This document shows positions 1 through 9,950 of a stretch of DNA of 64,000 nucleotides, one piece after another. The notes under the pieces are model-generated. The model saw nothing but the letters and a program-made list of their open reading frames with translations, was not told the origin of the DNA and did no database searches. The position numbers were made by a program, and so were the translations under genes. Origin of the DNA: Marsupella aquatica (lineage: Eukaryota > Marchantiophyta); NCBI GenBank assembly GCA_973895155.1, contig OZ316899.1:13702001-13766000 (forward strand). The letters are read 5' to 3'. Every line of letters begins with the position of its first letter. Within the stretch, counting starts at the first letter, position 1.

Positions 1-1677
1 CTAGACTCCCTTATATCTCGCCATGTCTTCGGCCCCATCACTCCAGCAGCACCAGGCATTCACCTCACAGGCTGCAGATGGACCTTTGTGAAGAAACGGA
101 ATGCACAGGGGGAAGTAGTCAGACATAAGGCCCGACTAGTAGCAAAGGGCTTTACCCAAATCTCGGGCCGTGACTACGACCTCACGTACTCCCCAGTGAT
201 GGACGCCATCACTTACCGCTACCTAATCACCTTTTCACAGTACCACAACTTATCCATGCACCAACTGGACATAGTGACGACATACTTATATGGGCACCTG
301 GACACAGTTATACACATGGAAGCACCACCCGAGTTGATACAACGTGTGGAACACCACTGCCAGGGGGAGCAGACACCCATGAGACTAGATCACACTGAGA
401 AAAGCAAATTCGATCACACCAATGAGGCAGTACTACATACAATAGCCAAATCAATTGCACTAAAAGCTTCTTCAAAGCAAATGCTCACCAAGCAAACTCG
501 TTTTGCAGTGCAAGTCCTTCGCTCCATGTATGGCCTGAAACAGAGCGGCCTAACTTGGTATAAGAGATTTAAATCTGAAATGTTAACCATGGGATTTAAA
601 AATTCAGATATCACACCTTGCATATTCCTCAAGCAGGAAGGACGTGAAGTTATAATCATTGCAATATATGTGGATGACCTGAACTTATTCGGGACCAGCC
701 GAATCATGCTGGAAACTATCCAATTACTGAAAAAGGCATTTGAGGTGCGAGACTTGGGACAGACTACTTTCTGCCTCGGCCTACAATTCGAACATCTGCC
801 AAATGGAATCCTACTGCACCAATCTACTTATACAAGAAAAATACTGAAGCAATTCAATATGCATCAGTCCAAACCAGTCAAATCCCCAATGGACATTCGC
901 TCATTGGATATGGACAAGGACATTTTCCGGAAGAGGAACGAGAACGAGCCACTACTTGGCTCAGACAAACCATACCTATCTGCAATAGGGGTCCTGATGT
1001 TCCTCGCTAACCAGACAAGACCCGATCTGGCATTCTCAGTGAACCTACTGGCACGCCATAGCGCAACGCCAACCATAAGACACTGGAACGGCATTAAAAG
1101 AATCTTCAGATACTTAAGAGGCACGACAGACCTCGGCTTATTCTACCCCAAGCATGATACTTACTTACTTACCGGGTACGCGGATGCAGGATACCTGTCG
1201 GACCCCGCAGATGCGAAATCACAGACAGGGTATGTGTTCCTGATGGGCAATACGGCCATCTCATGGAGGAGCAACAAGCAAACATTGACCACAACCTCGT
1301 CAAACCACTCCGAAATAATCGCATTATACGAGGCGAGCCGGGAATGCATATGGCTACGCAATGTGATCAACCACATACACGAAAACACAGGCATACCGAG
1401 ATTGACCACACCCACACAACTCTATGAAGACAATAGACCGTGTGTCGATCAAATCCAAGCAGGGTTCATCAAGGGAGACAGAACGAAACACATTGCACCT
1501 AAGTTTTTCTTTACTCACGAGCAGCAGAACAAAAGCATCGCAGTTCAGTGGATCTCTAGCGAATCCAACTCTGCAGACATGTTTACGAAAGCACTCCCAC
1601 CGAATCTACACAACCAGCATACACACTCGATAGGGATGCGAAGCCTATCTCAACTGCAGACCGGATCGAATCAATAA
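1..1677 (+). CDS. Copia-1 pol, RT-RNase H C-terminal part (5' partial)
   Basis: The frame is open from base 1 and ends at a TAA at 1675-1677. It encodes the reverse transcriptase and RNase H of a Ty1/copia polyprotein, which copy element RNA into DNA in cytoplasmic particles. Visible RT motifs are KARLVAKGFTQI, SPVMDAITYRYLI, SMYGLKQSGLTWYKRF and the catalytic AIYVDDLN. RNase H shows GYADAGYLSDP, SSNHSEIIALYEA, YEDNRPCVDQI and the terminal ADMFTKALP. About 60 residues separate PPELIQRV from VQVLRSMYGLKQ, where copia proteins usually have about a dozen. No internal stop is present, unlike Copia-2. It is 5' truncated only by the window edge. Confidence 0.92.
   Translation, partial: LDSLISRHVFGPITPAAPGIHLTGCRWTFVKKRNAQGEVVRHKARLVAKGFTQISGRDYDLTYSPVMDAITYRYLITFSQYHNLSMHQLDIVTTYLYGHLDTVIHMEAPPELIQRVEHHCQGEQTPMRLDHTEKSKFDHTNEAVLHTIAKSIALKASSKQMLTKQTRFAVQVLRSMYGLKQSGLTWYKRFKSEMLTMGFKNSDITPCIFLKQEGREVIIIAIYVDDLNLFGTSRIMLETIQLLKKAFEVRDLGQTTFCLGLQFEHLPNGILLHQSTYTRKILKQFNMHQSKPVKSPMDIRSLDMDKDIFRKRNENEPLLGSDKPYLSAIGVLMFLANQTRPDLAFSVNLLARHSATPTIRHWNGIKRIFRYLRGTTDLGLFYPKHDTYLLTGYADAGYLSDPADAKSQTGYVFLMGNTAISWRSNKQTLTTTSSNHSEIIALYEASRECIWLRNVINHIHENTGIPRLTTPTQLYEDNRPCVDQIQAGFIKGDRTKHIAPKFFFTHEQQNKSIAVQWISSESNSADMFTKALPPNLHNQHTHSIGMRSLSQLQTGSNQ
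362..369 (+). other. Internal (central) polypurine tract of Copia-1
   Basis: AGGGGGAG inside the RT gene matches the core of the element's own 3' polypurine tract at 2208-2215. The same octamer occurs at the homologous place in Copia-2 (29976-29983) and Copia-3 (38259-38266). Its use as a second plus-strand primer is inferred. Confidence 0.5.
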
Positions 1678-2206
1678 ACTCGAGACACAATGATCGGAAT
1701 GCAGACACGACATCACAGGTACGCCAGGTCACAAAGAATCACTCGGTGAAGCATTTAGAACATGGAGGAGCCGCAACAACGAACCTGGGAGAAACAAGAA
1801 CCAACATCGATTCGACCATCGACAGTGAGAAGCTCAACTGGCAACCTTCAGGGGGAGATTCGCCCGACCTCCATCTCCGAATCCACTTACAACGTGAAGC
1901 AATCGAAAGCGAATCTTCCCCCACTCGAACCGAAGAGCTCCCTACTCACAAACGAAACAATCGACCACACAATCCGCAAATACATTAGGGCGTTTACACT
2001 TCATTCCTATTACCTACACTAGACTTTACAAGTAATTTACCACTAACACAACACAATTACACTTACGAATTACATTTTTAAGAAGGAATGGTAACACTCT
2101 TTCCCCCCACAAGAAAGGAGGGGGGGTTTTAATGAGGTTACATTCCCACCACCTAGAGTAAACTAAATGTGGGTGCAACATTCCTTCCCAAGACCATGTT
2201 ACACCC
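1678..2206 (+). other. Copia-1 3' untranslated region
   Basis: Non-coding stretch between pol and the polypurine tract. It holds the hairpin at 2085-2146; no gene was seen in the rest. Confidence 0.7.
2085..2146 (+). promoter_or_regulatory. Conserved RNA hairpin upstream of the Copia-1 3' LTR
   Basis: The arms pair as GGAAT/ATTCC, bulged G, GTAAC/GTTAC, bulged A, CTC/GAG, an internal loop, then CCCCCC/GGGGGG around an A/G-rich loop. Copia-2 (31830-31884) and Copia-3 (39902-39959) have the same architecture with different but compensating bases. A packaging or RNA-stability role is possible; none is shown. Confidence 0.7.
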
Positions 2207-2215
2207 AAGGGGGAG
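2207..2215 (+). other. 3' polypurine tract of Copia-1
   Basis: AAGGGGGAG lies directly before the LTR start TGTTG, the standard plus-strand priming site. The same 9-mer precedes the 3' LTRs of Copia-2 and Copia-3. Confidence 0.9.
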
Positions 2216-2369
2216 TGTTGTAACCCGAGTTAACTCTAGCCTAACTAAGGTTAGACCTACCACAGTTGGTTAAGACTAACCGCCTAACTACCCTACCTGC
2301 CTAAGGGACTATATGTATTGGAAGAGGAATGAATAAAGGAGTTAGTTGTTGATGAGCTATAACACAACA
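2216..2369 (+). repeat. Copia-1 3' LTR
   Basis: 154 bp, starting TGTTGTAAC and ending CACAACA, with a short terminal inverted repeat TGTTGT/ACAACA. It is bounded on the left by the polypurine tract and on the right by Gypsy-A integrase sequence. Confidence 0.88.
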
Positions 2370-3167
2370 AACAATTTATCATCCCAATCGAGTATGTTTT
2401 GGGCGACAGTTTTGTTTAATATTTTTCCTATAATTCCATTGGCTCGTTTTGTCAACCCATTTGCCTTTGGGTGGTAAGGAGTAGTAGGCCTATGCCTAAC
2501 TAAATACTGCTCATTTAAATGATTGATTATATCATTCAGAAAATGGGTTCCTCTATCACTAACTAATTCTAGGGGTGCGCCATACCTGGTGAAGATCTGC
2601 TCATACATGAATTGAGCCGTAGTAATTGCATCATCCTTCGTTGTCGGCCTGGCCTCTACCCACTTAGTTGCATATATCCGTGGCCAGGATTATGTACTTG
2701 TTCTTCCGAGGATGGGTCAATGGTTTCAAGGGTCCAATGTAATCAATACCCCACTTCTCAAATGGTGCTAGAGGTAGAATAGGGTGTAGTGGATGTCTTG
2801 TGGACGCCCTTGGTCCTCCCGCTTGCTGACAAGGATCGCATTGTTTGATAAACTGATAGACATCTTTATGCAAGGTGGGCCACCAGTTTTTGGCATTTAA
2901 TATATTTTTAGACGTGGTTACTGGAGCAAAATGTCCTTCAACCTCCTCTCCATGCATAGCCCGTAAGACTCGTTTTACCTCTCCCTTCTCCAAACACCTT
3001 TGAATCGTGCCGCTGATTCCATACCTGTGTAGCATGCCCTTAATGCATTGATACTGTCTAACCTTCCGCAAAAAGACTGCGGCTTGTTCTTGGCTTAGCC
3101 CTGGCTGTAACCTGGATGTGCTGAGAAATTGTAAAATCTCAGGGTACCATGTATCAGCTATTTCCAC
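2370..3167 (-). pseudogene. Gypsy-A integrase, frameshifted and truncated
   Basis: Integrase inserts element DNA into the genome. The N-terminal zinc-binding module is visible (H...H with CDPCQQAGG), followed by the core: WGIDYIGPL with the first Asp, then a one-base frameshift near 2672, then VSDRGTHF with the second Asp. The place where the catalytic Glu belongs reads NGLTKRANG, with Lys instead, so this copy also lacks an active-site residue. The remainder is removed by the Copia-1 insertion at 2369/2370. A further frame break separates it from RNase H around 3168-3220. Confidence 0.85.
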
Positions 3168-3219
3168 AATGAATAGCTCCTCGTCGGGAAATCAATCATC
3201 GATGCAATCCGTGGCAGGT

Positions 3220-4791
3220 TCACTTGATCCTTGAAAAGAAGTCGGCATTGGCATGTAGCTTTCCCGGCTTGATTTTTAGCTCGTAGTCAAATTCCTGTAA
3301 TAGCAATATCCATCTTGCTACCCTGCCTGTAAGGTCCGGCTTATTTACTAAGTACTTCAAACTTTCATGATCAGTATGAAAGATTACCTTGTACCCTAGC
3401 AAATAATGCCTAAACTTTTTACAGGAATAAATGACTCCTAATGCTTCTCTTTCTCTGGTGGAGTAGTTTCGTTCGGCATCGGGAAGCTGGCGGCTTGCAA
3501 AGTATATGGGATGGTCCCTTCCTTTCTCATCCAACTGACTTAGTACTGAGCCGATACAGAAGCTTGAGACATCTACAAAGACATGAAAGTCCTTGTTCCA
3601 GTCTGGTGCTATCACGACTGGGGCCTCCACTAACATTTGCTTTAATTCTACCACTGCTGTTACTCGCTCTGGTGTGGGTTTGAAGTCTGCGCCTGCCTTG
3701 AGCATGTTGGTTAATGGTAAGGCTAGCTTGGCAAAATCCTTGATGAACCGGTGATAATAGCCAATGCACCCCAAGAAGGATCTCACATCCTTTATGTTCT
3801 TAGGTTGCATGATATCTAGCCATACTGCTAACTTACCCTTGTCAATTTCAATGCCCCTCTTTGATACCTTGTGACCTAGCAACACACCCTTAGTAACTCC
3901 AAAAAAACATTTATCTAGGTGTAACTTGAGACCTACATCTCTGCATCTCATGAAGGTCTTCTTGAGGTATTTAGCATGTTTCGATGCCTTCCCAAATACT
4001 ACAAAGTCATCAATGAAGATTTCCATGAACTTTCTCAAGTAGTCATGGAAAATGTTCACCATTAATCATTGGAACATAGCTGGTGCGTTACAGAGTCCAA
4101 ACGACATACGATTGAAGACATAGATCCCCCATTCCATGATGAAGGTCGTCTTGATTTGGTCCTCTTGCCTAATCCTGATTTGGTTATAACTAGAGTACCC
4201 ATCCATGAATGAGTATAGTTCATGACTGGCTATCATGTCTAGTACCATATCAGTAAAGGGTAAAGGAAATTGATCTTTCAACGTAGCCTCATTCAACTTC
4301 CTGTAATCCTGACAAACCTGGATCTTGGGTTTACCATCGAGTCCAGCTTTCTTGGGAACTATCACAATTGGAGACACCCAGTCTGAGTGTAGGACTGGAG
4401 TGATGAATCCGGCTTCCACTAGCTTGTTGATTTCAGTTTTGACCATCAGGGAATACTTGGGGTTCATCCTTCGAATTGGTCGTCGAAATGATTTGGCCCC
4501 TAACATTAGATCAATTCGGTGTTCTCCTAATTTTGGGTCTACTCCCTTCAGGTCTTGGTGGCTCCATGCAAACACATCCTGAAATTCAACTAGTAATTCA
4601 CTGATATCCTTCTCAAGCTCAGGTGCTAGGTCCCGCCCTAACTTCAGTTCTCTTCCTTCTCCTAAGTTGAGCTTCTGGTATTGCCGTGGTTGGATCATAT
4701 TAATCTGCTTCTTCAAATTTGGGTCCAGCTCGGCTTCCAGCCTCTCCAGTCTCATACCTCCATAAACTGGAATCTTGGCTGTACTAGCCAA
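3220..4791 (-). pseudogene. Gypsy-A reverse transcriptase and RNase H
   Basis: RT fingers and palm motifs are clear: LVEAGFITPVLHSDWVSP, VCQDYRKLNEATLKDQFPLP, SFGLCNAPAMFQ and the catalytic IFIDDFVVF. RNase H follows with VFVDVSSFCIGSVLSQ, YSTREREALGVIYSCKKF, HTDHESLKYL and a terminal HANADFFSR. One in-frame TGA (4063-4065) splits the RT directly before LMVNIFHDYL. Gypsy proteins usually have Arg there, so CGA to TGA is the likely change. The frame also breaks at the junction with the upstream protease. Confidence 0.9.
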
Positions 4792-4808
4792 GTTGGTTGG
4801 CCGATCCC

Positions 4809-5927
4809 TTAGTTTTTAATTGTTGTCGATGATAGATGGTGTTGTGGATCCTGCCGGCTCTGCCACAACGCCTGAGGAAAATCCACTGTCTCTGGTGCAG
4901 CTCCCCACTTAGCTGTTTCATCCAACTGGTCCACCTCTTGTGCTTCCTCCGTAATTGAAGCTAAAAAGGTGGACTCTATGGCAAAGCAATTCTCGGTTTC
5001 TTCTTTACATTCCTCCAAGTCACTCTCCATAGGTTCTTGCCATAGTCCACTGGGGGGTACTTCTGGTCCAAAGACACTTTCTTTGGTTAGGTCAGTGAGG
5101 CATTCTAGCCAACATACCTCATCGGCTGACTCCAGTCCATTGTCGTACCCGTCTACCTCCCTGATGCTTCTCCTATGATCATCCTTGGTGTCCCAGGATA
5201 CTGTGATAGAGGGGGTCCCAAAAGTGAACTCCTTCTTACCCCAATCCTCTATTACCTTGGCTAGGTAAAGCCATGGCCTGCCAATCAATAGTAAAAATAA
5301 CGTAGGATTTACCGGGTTCATTACTACATAGTTAATGCTAAAGAAGATACCTCCTATCTCAGTCTTGATGCCGGTTAACACTCCCGTGGGAATGACCTGA
5401 TACCCATTGGCCATGTTCAACACTCTTCTAGTCATCTCCGGCATTAGACCCCACCCTTTTGTTGTTGAATCAATCATAATACATACCCCTGATCCTCCAT
5501 CGATGGGTACCCGTAGTAATATTTCTCCATGAATCATTAATGGTAATGTTGGGGCTCCTTGATCTTCTTCTATCATCAGCACGTCGGATCTGGTTGCTAC
5601 CTTGGGTAATCTCGGCTTGCCCAGAATCGCCTTCCTTAACTGTTTTCAAAAGTACGGGCTATTTTTGAATAGTTGACCTACTATTGCCGAGACTCTAGAT
5701 TCTAATACATCTTTAGCCAGGTCATAGGGGGCTATCGGCTTCTCTTCTAGCGGTGTCTCCATCTTGGCTTTGGCTTGTTTCACGCTAGTTTCCATAGGCG
5801 TCGGATCTTTTGAAGCAAACAACGCTTTTGCTCGTTTCACATCCTTGGCTATGGCTTTGGTATTCTCCAAGGTTTCTAATTCTTGCAGTTGTTCCTTAAC
5901 ACTAGCCGTAATAGAGGGGTAGAACAA
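4809..5927 (-). pseudogene. Gypsy-A aspartic protease region
   Basis: A retropepsin-like segment processes the Gag-Pol polyprotein. The active-site motif reads VPIDGGSGVCIM, a DGGS version of the usual DTGS/DSGS, and is followed by a plausible flap and LLIGRPWLYLAKV. Upstream is a Lys/Glu-rich linker ending SPYF. There an in-frame TGA (5646-5648) interrupts a frame that then continues KQLRKAILGKPRLPKV. Acidic low-complexity sequence follows the protease and leads into RT. The call rests on position and motif; the protein is not intact. Confidence 0.75.
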
Positions 5928-5992
5928 CTTAGGGTGATCTCGCTTGAAGTTGCTGTCGTGTGAAGGATTGGGCTCACTAGTGGGCTCATGGC

Positions 5993-7720
5993 TTACCTCT
6001 GTTGCCTACGCCTTTCCTTCCTTCTGGTGGATTGAGTAGAGACCCGGTAGCAATCATGGTCCAAATCCTCTTCTGAGAATGTTGATAGGGCCTGGGCTTC
6101 ATCATTAGATGGTCCAAACTCTGCCTTGGCATCCGTTTGCCATCCGAGTTTGATGTGGTTGATTTGAACTCCTCCTGGGGTAGTACCTAGCGGCAAGACC
6201 TTGACCGATAAGAGCTTATGATCTGTGGCCAGTCCTGCCAACCAAGTAGGACATTGTCCTAGCATGTGACCCTCCTGTTGGCATCCCATACATAGCTGAG
6301 CTGGTTGTCCATCATCTTGTTTGCGTGCATTTGGGCATTGTCTAGCAAAATGGCCAGGTTGACCACAATTATAGCATGCCGCAAATCTTTGCACATTTGG
6401 CTTAGGAGGTACTGACGGATTCTGAATAATCCAAGGATACATCTCTCCCGGATTGTTCCTTAATCCTGACCAGAGAGATGCAGGTCGGTTGGATAGGTCT
6501 CGTGCTCCAGTCTCACTGGTGCCAAAAACACTATCAACGGCATCCCCTAGAAAGTACTCTACTTCTCCCTGACATGGTCTGACCTCAGCTACATGCTGAA
6601 CATGACTAGTATTGAGTTTAGGACATGCATCTTTATGGTGTCCGGTTTTATAACATAAGGCACACCATATAGAGCTATCCTCCAGTACTACTTTCTTCTT
6701 TGGCTTTACCTCTGCTATTATAGCCTTAAGTTGCTCGGTAAGAGCTACAATGTTATCTGGCGTTTTAGCCTCTAGCTTGACTTTCAACTTCCCCCTCCTT
6801 CTGCCTTTCTTTTTCCTAGATTTTTCTTCTTCAGAACTAGAAGATGACTCACTCTTGCTACTTCCACTATCCAAGCTTGAGTTATCACTTCTTGACTTCT
6901 TAGAATGTTTTTTTTTCTTATCTTTTTTCTTATGGGGTGATCCTTCCTCTGATGCGGAACTCTCAGACTTGAGCTGTTTCTTTCGGCTTGTGATATCTGC
7001 ATTAATGTACAATTGAATATCTCTAATTGCCTCGGCTAAAGTCTCTGGGTTCTCCTTCCTAATTGCAAAACTCATCTTTTGTGGCAAAGCATTCACCAAC
7101 CATTGAAGTTGCATACCTTCAGATGCATTGGTCTTTGTACGTCTTACCAGCTTTTGGAAGCGTTGCAAGAACTTCCTGAAGGATTTGTTCTCCTTGAACC
7201 GAAGTCGTCCCAACTTCAGCACTGCTAGCTCTGAGGTTCCTATGGGTCAAAACTCCTTAACAAATAGTGATTTGAAGGTATGCCATATGTCTTGATCTTC
7301 CACATCCAATGCTCTGTACCAAGGCCTAGCCTCACCCTTGAACAGGCCGGGAAGAATTTGCATCTTGATGGTTGATTCTCCATTTGCTGTAGCGGTTCCC
7401 TCAAAGTCATCCAACCATTCGTTCGGATCTTCATCTCCTCTTCCATGAAATGCCTTGTAATGAATGCATGACCGTTGGCTCAGTCTGGTCCCTGGCCTCT
7501 CATCTGGCCGTGCCTCTGGTTCCCCCATGTTGGTTGGGGACTTACTTCTCCTTACCGACTCTTCTTGTGATGTTTCTTCTTCAACCCCACTTTCAGTTAC
7601 GGAGCTCCTAGCTCTTTCTGCCCCTCTTAGTCCCTGTGTATCATGCCACCCGACGAGCTGCTGTAGACGAGCTCTCTCCCGTTGAATCGCTCTTTCCTCC
7701 CTCAGCGTAGGTTTAGTCAT
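5993..7720 (-). pseudogene. Gypsy-A gag (matrix/capsid/nucleocapsid)
   Basis: Gag packages the element RNA. The likely start is the ATG at 7718-7720, about 50 bp after the PBS. The capsid-type region includes FHGRGDEDPNEWLDDF and GEARPWYRAL, then an in-frame TGA (7247-7249), then LGRLRFKENKSFRKFLQRF. A Lys/Ser/Glu-rich stretch follows. Three zinc-knuckle-like motifs are visible: CALCYKTGHHKDAC, CYNCGQPGHFARQC and CMGCQQEGHMLGQC. The frame closes at a TAA at 5993-5995, and pol resumes in the -1 frame. The single nonsense codon again sits where Arg would be reached by CGA. Confidence 0.85.
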
Positions 7721-7770
7721 TACCTACGCTTCCTTCCTAACTTCATATCTCACGGCTTAAGAAATGCCCC

Positions 7771-7785
7771 CTGCATCTAGCGCCA
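7771..7785 (-). other. Gypsy-A primer-binding site
   Basis: On the minus strand the LTR end ...CACCACA is followed by four T residues and TGGCGCTAGATGCAG. TGG is the complement of a tRNA CCA end. This fixes the inner edge of the 5' LTR at 7790. Confidence 0.7.
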
Positions 7786-8014
7786 AAAATGTGGTGCGTC
7801 CCATGGCTCCCTAAACCCAAGAAACTCCCCTGCACAAGCCGATTCCCGCAGGTTTTGCTCTCGGCGAGGCTGGTTCTGTGGCTTAGCGGCATGGGACGCT
7901 GCTAACTTCACTACTAACATTTTACACACATATACTGGACAGATCCTTCATTGGGTCATGAGATACATAGCCGGCCTATTCTATGCCTTCCCTTGTCTTC
8001 CTCTCGTAGTTTTC

Positions 8015-8046
8015 CTTTAGGTATGTTTGGATTCCGCCGCCGGAAT
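8015..8046 (-). promoter_or_regulatory. Conserved LTR block with TTCCG...CGGAA near-palindrome
   Basis: TTTAGGTATG-TTTGGATTCC then GCCGCCGGAATG matches the 3.9-kb elements (26395-26424, 47286-47316, 63449-63478) over about 30 bp with few changes. Flanking sequence is diverged, so this block is under different constraint or is younger. Function unknown. Confidence 0.55.
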
Positions 8047-8684
8047 GATCCCCAACTAGCTTGGGTAAGCCGCTAAGACCTCTCTAAGCTTGACACATCC
8101 AACTCTTACTACCTTGCTTACTCCCTTCTCTTGGTTGATGTGGGCAATCTTCAAACAAGTTAATGCAACACACAAATAGTAAAATGACTCCTTCTGACTG
8201 AGTTATACCATGCACTTGCCATACAAATAGTACTTCTCATACACAAGATCTGCGAACTAAGCCGTGAGGCCAACTCTATTCATCTCTTAGGCATGAGGAA
8301 ACATGAATATACACAAGGGTCACAGTATAACTAACCGAGAGCTTCTTTTACTACTTGATCCCAGCCCTGCTGGTGCACTAAAAACTTGCTAAGGAAGAAG
8401 GCCCTGAACTCCCCGCTGCCCAAGTACTTATCTTGGCAGTGGATCCGCCTAATTCCTTGCAGCATAAGCCTAATCTATCCTAATTGTAATCTACCTATGT
8501 ACAGCGAGGCAGGACCACAAGTGTTGCTCTTACCAGTGGATCCGCAATCCCACTAATCTAAGTGTCAGGGCCGCCTCTTGGTCCTAATCCTAAGTCTAAA
8601 CTTGGAGATTTGAGCCCGCCCTGCCCACTCACGCCTCCTCCCTCCACGTTTGCCCTCCTTAAAAGGAGCGGCCCTCCACCACCG

Positions 8685-9850
8685 TCATGGTAGCGGTGGC
8701 TGATCCTCAATGGACGCCCCCAACGCCCCCAACGCTTCCTCCGCAGCCACTGCCGTAGGTCCGTCCTCTGACAGATTACCTGCCCCGGACCGAGTCAACT
8801 CTCCATCGGCCTGACTGCGTGCACCCTCGGCTTCGGCCTCAGCATCGGCCACGGCCTCCAAAATGGCTACGGCCTCCCTAGCTTGCTCTAGTGGTGGATT
8901 TGGTATACCGGCTTCATCACTGTTTGTTCTGGTTTCAGCCGTGCCATCCCCGCCTTCTAGGACAGTTGTGTCCTCTGCTGTGACCCTGCCTGAGGTTGGT
9001 GCCGGGTTTACCTCCTTGGTTACAACGGCTTGAGAAGCCGCATTACTCCCTGACCTAGAAGGTTTCCGCTTCTTCTTCTTCCCTATTTTGGCAGCTGGTC
9101 CCTTCCCCTTGCCACTTACTTCCGGCACCGGTGCGAGTGTCGCGGCTTGTCCTTCGGCCAGTACTACCCCTGGCAACTTGGTTGCCCCACTTGGAGTTGG
9201 AACTGATGAAGCCAAGCACTTAAATACTGCGGCTTGTTTCTTCAGCCGCTCCGTTTGGTTGTCGGCCCACCGCTGTAAGTTCTGCATCTTCCTCGTGCTT
9301 TCTTCCAACTCCTCCTGCATTTTGTCCAAGTCCTTTCGCGCCTCCTCTAGCTCCTTCTGGGCTTCCTCCAATTCCTTCTAGGCTTCCTCTGATCCCTTCT
9401 TTAAGGTAGCCCTCTCCTCCTCGGTTGCTCTTAGGTCCTTGTCGAGCTCCGTTATGACCTTAGACTCCATTTTGTTCATCTTGGCATAAGTCTGATCAAG
9501 CTGGTCGTCTTTCTCATGCAGGTCGGCCTTGAAGCTGGCTGTCAGGGATGCAAGCTCCTGCTGCAGCACAATAATCCCTTGATAGGATTTCCCTAACTTG
9601 GCCTCCTTCTGCTCAAGGGCTCCACGGATATCCTCGAGCTCCCCCTTCAACGCCGTCTCCCTCCTTTGGGTCTCCGCCATGGCCCAATTGTTGGTTGCTA
9701 TGTGGGCCTCCTCTGCGTCCCTCAGCTCTCACTTCCACTTCTCCCTTTCCTTGACCGAATTGGCCAACTCCCCTTGGGTCCAAGTCAATTTATCCTTGAT
9801 AATCTGATTATCAGACTGAGCGGTATCCAGTTGCCCTGCATGATGTTTAG
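8685..9850 (-). pseudogene. Coiled-coil protein encoded within the Gypsy-A LTR
   Basis: One minus-strand frame covers 8685-9680, broken by a TAG at 9378-9380. It continues upstream past a further TGA near 9730 to about 9850. The protein is rich in Glu/Lys/Gln heptads (KELEEAQKELEEARKDLDKM), then a basic Lys/Arg patch (KIGKKKKRKPSRSG), then an acidic Ala/Glu tail. It encodes no recognised enzyme domain. The 3.9-kb element at 22594 encodes a protein whose last third is also a coiled coil at the same distance from the LTR end. The N-terminal half is missing here. Confidence 0.6.
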
Positions 9851-9950
9851 CTCATGCCGCTTACCTTGGGCCCTCAGTCCTAGTAAAATATCCAGACCCC
9901 CTTGCAATCGGCCACCCTCTTGGTACCCCTTCTTAATATTTTTTTGATAA

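Larger units (their letters stand above)
1..2369 (+). mobile_element. Copia-1: 3' part of a Ty1/copia LTR retrotransposon
   Basis: The window opens inside the pol gene of a copia element. RT and RNase H are followed by a 3' untranslated region, a polypurine tract (2207-2215) and a 154-bp LTR (2216-2369) with TGTTGT...ACAACA ends. The element runs straight into minus-strand integrase sequence of Gypsy-A, so it was inserted there in the opposite orientation. Its 5' LTR, gag and integrase lie outside the window, so the target duplication cannot be checked. Confidence 0.92.
2370..9950 (-). mobile_element. Gypsy-A: decayed Ty3/gypsy element, 3' end cut off by Copia-1
   Basis: Reading leftwards on the minus strand, the order is LTR (7790 to about 9950), PBS (7771-7785), gag, protease, RT, RNase H and integrase, the Ty3/gypsy order. 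The integrase C-terminus and 3' LTR are lost beyond the Copia-1 insertion. Coding sequence is broken by nonsense codons and frameshifts at many points, so this copy is dead. The LTR's outer end is not defined; homology fades into AT-rich sequence near 9950. Confidence 0.85.
7790..9950 (-). repeat. Gypsy-A 5' LTR (outer end uncertain), carrying a reading frame
   Basis: The inner edge at 7790 is set by the PBS and a terminal TG on the plus strand. Inside, in the element's own sense, lies a coiled-coil frame (8685-9850) and then about 890 bp of non-coding sequence. Three short blocks, 8581-8592, 8372-8382 and 8015-8046, occur in the same order in the 3' part of the 3.9-kb element at 22594-26578, which marks them as related LTRs. 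No outer LTR end with a matching terminus was found, so the LTR is probably truncated near 9950. Confidence 0.6.

Noticed and set aside
2103-2130. C-run/G-run hairpin followed by TTTT looks like a bacterial terminator.
   Set aside because: It lies inside a eukaryotic retrotransposon and is the inner stem of a larger conserved hairpin; no bacterial gene context exists.
5970-6010. Gag-to-pol shift into the -1 frame in Gypsy-A might be programmed frameshifting.
   Set aside because: No X-XXY-YYZ slippery heptamer is visible in the short overlap, and the element has other random frameshifts.
8685-9850. Coiled-coil frame as an ordinary host gene (myosin- or tropomyosin-like).
   Set aside because: Its position within LTR-like sequence, its stops and the parallel in the 3.9-kb element favour an element-encoded protein.
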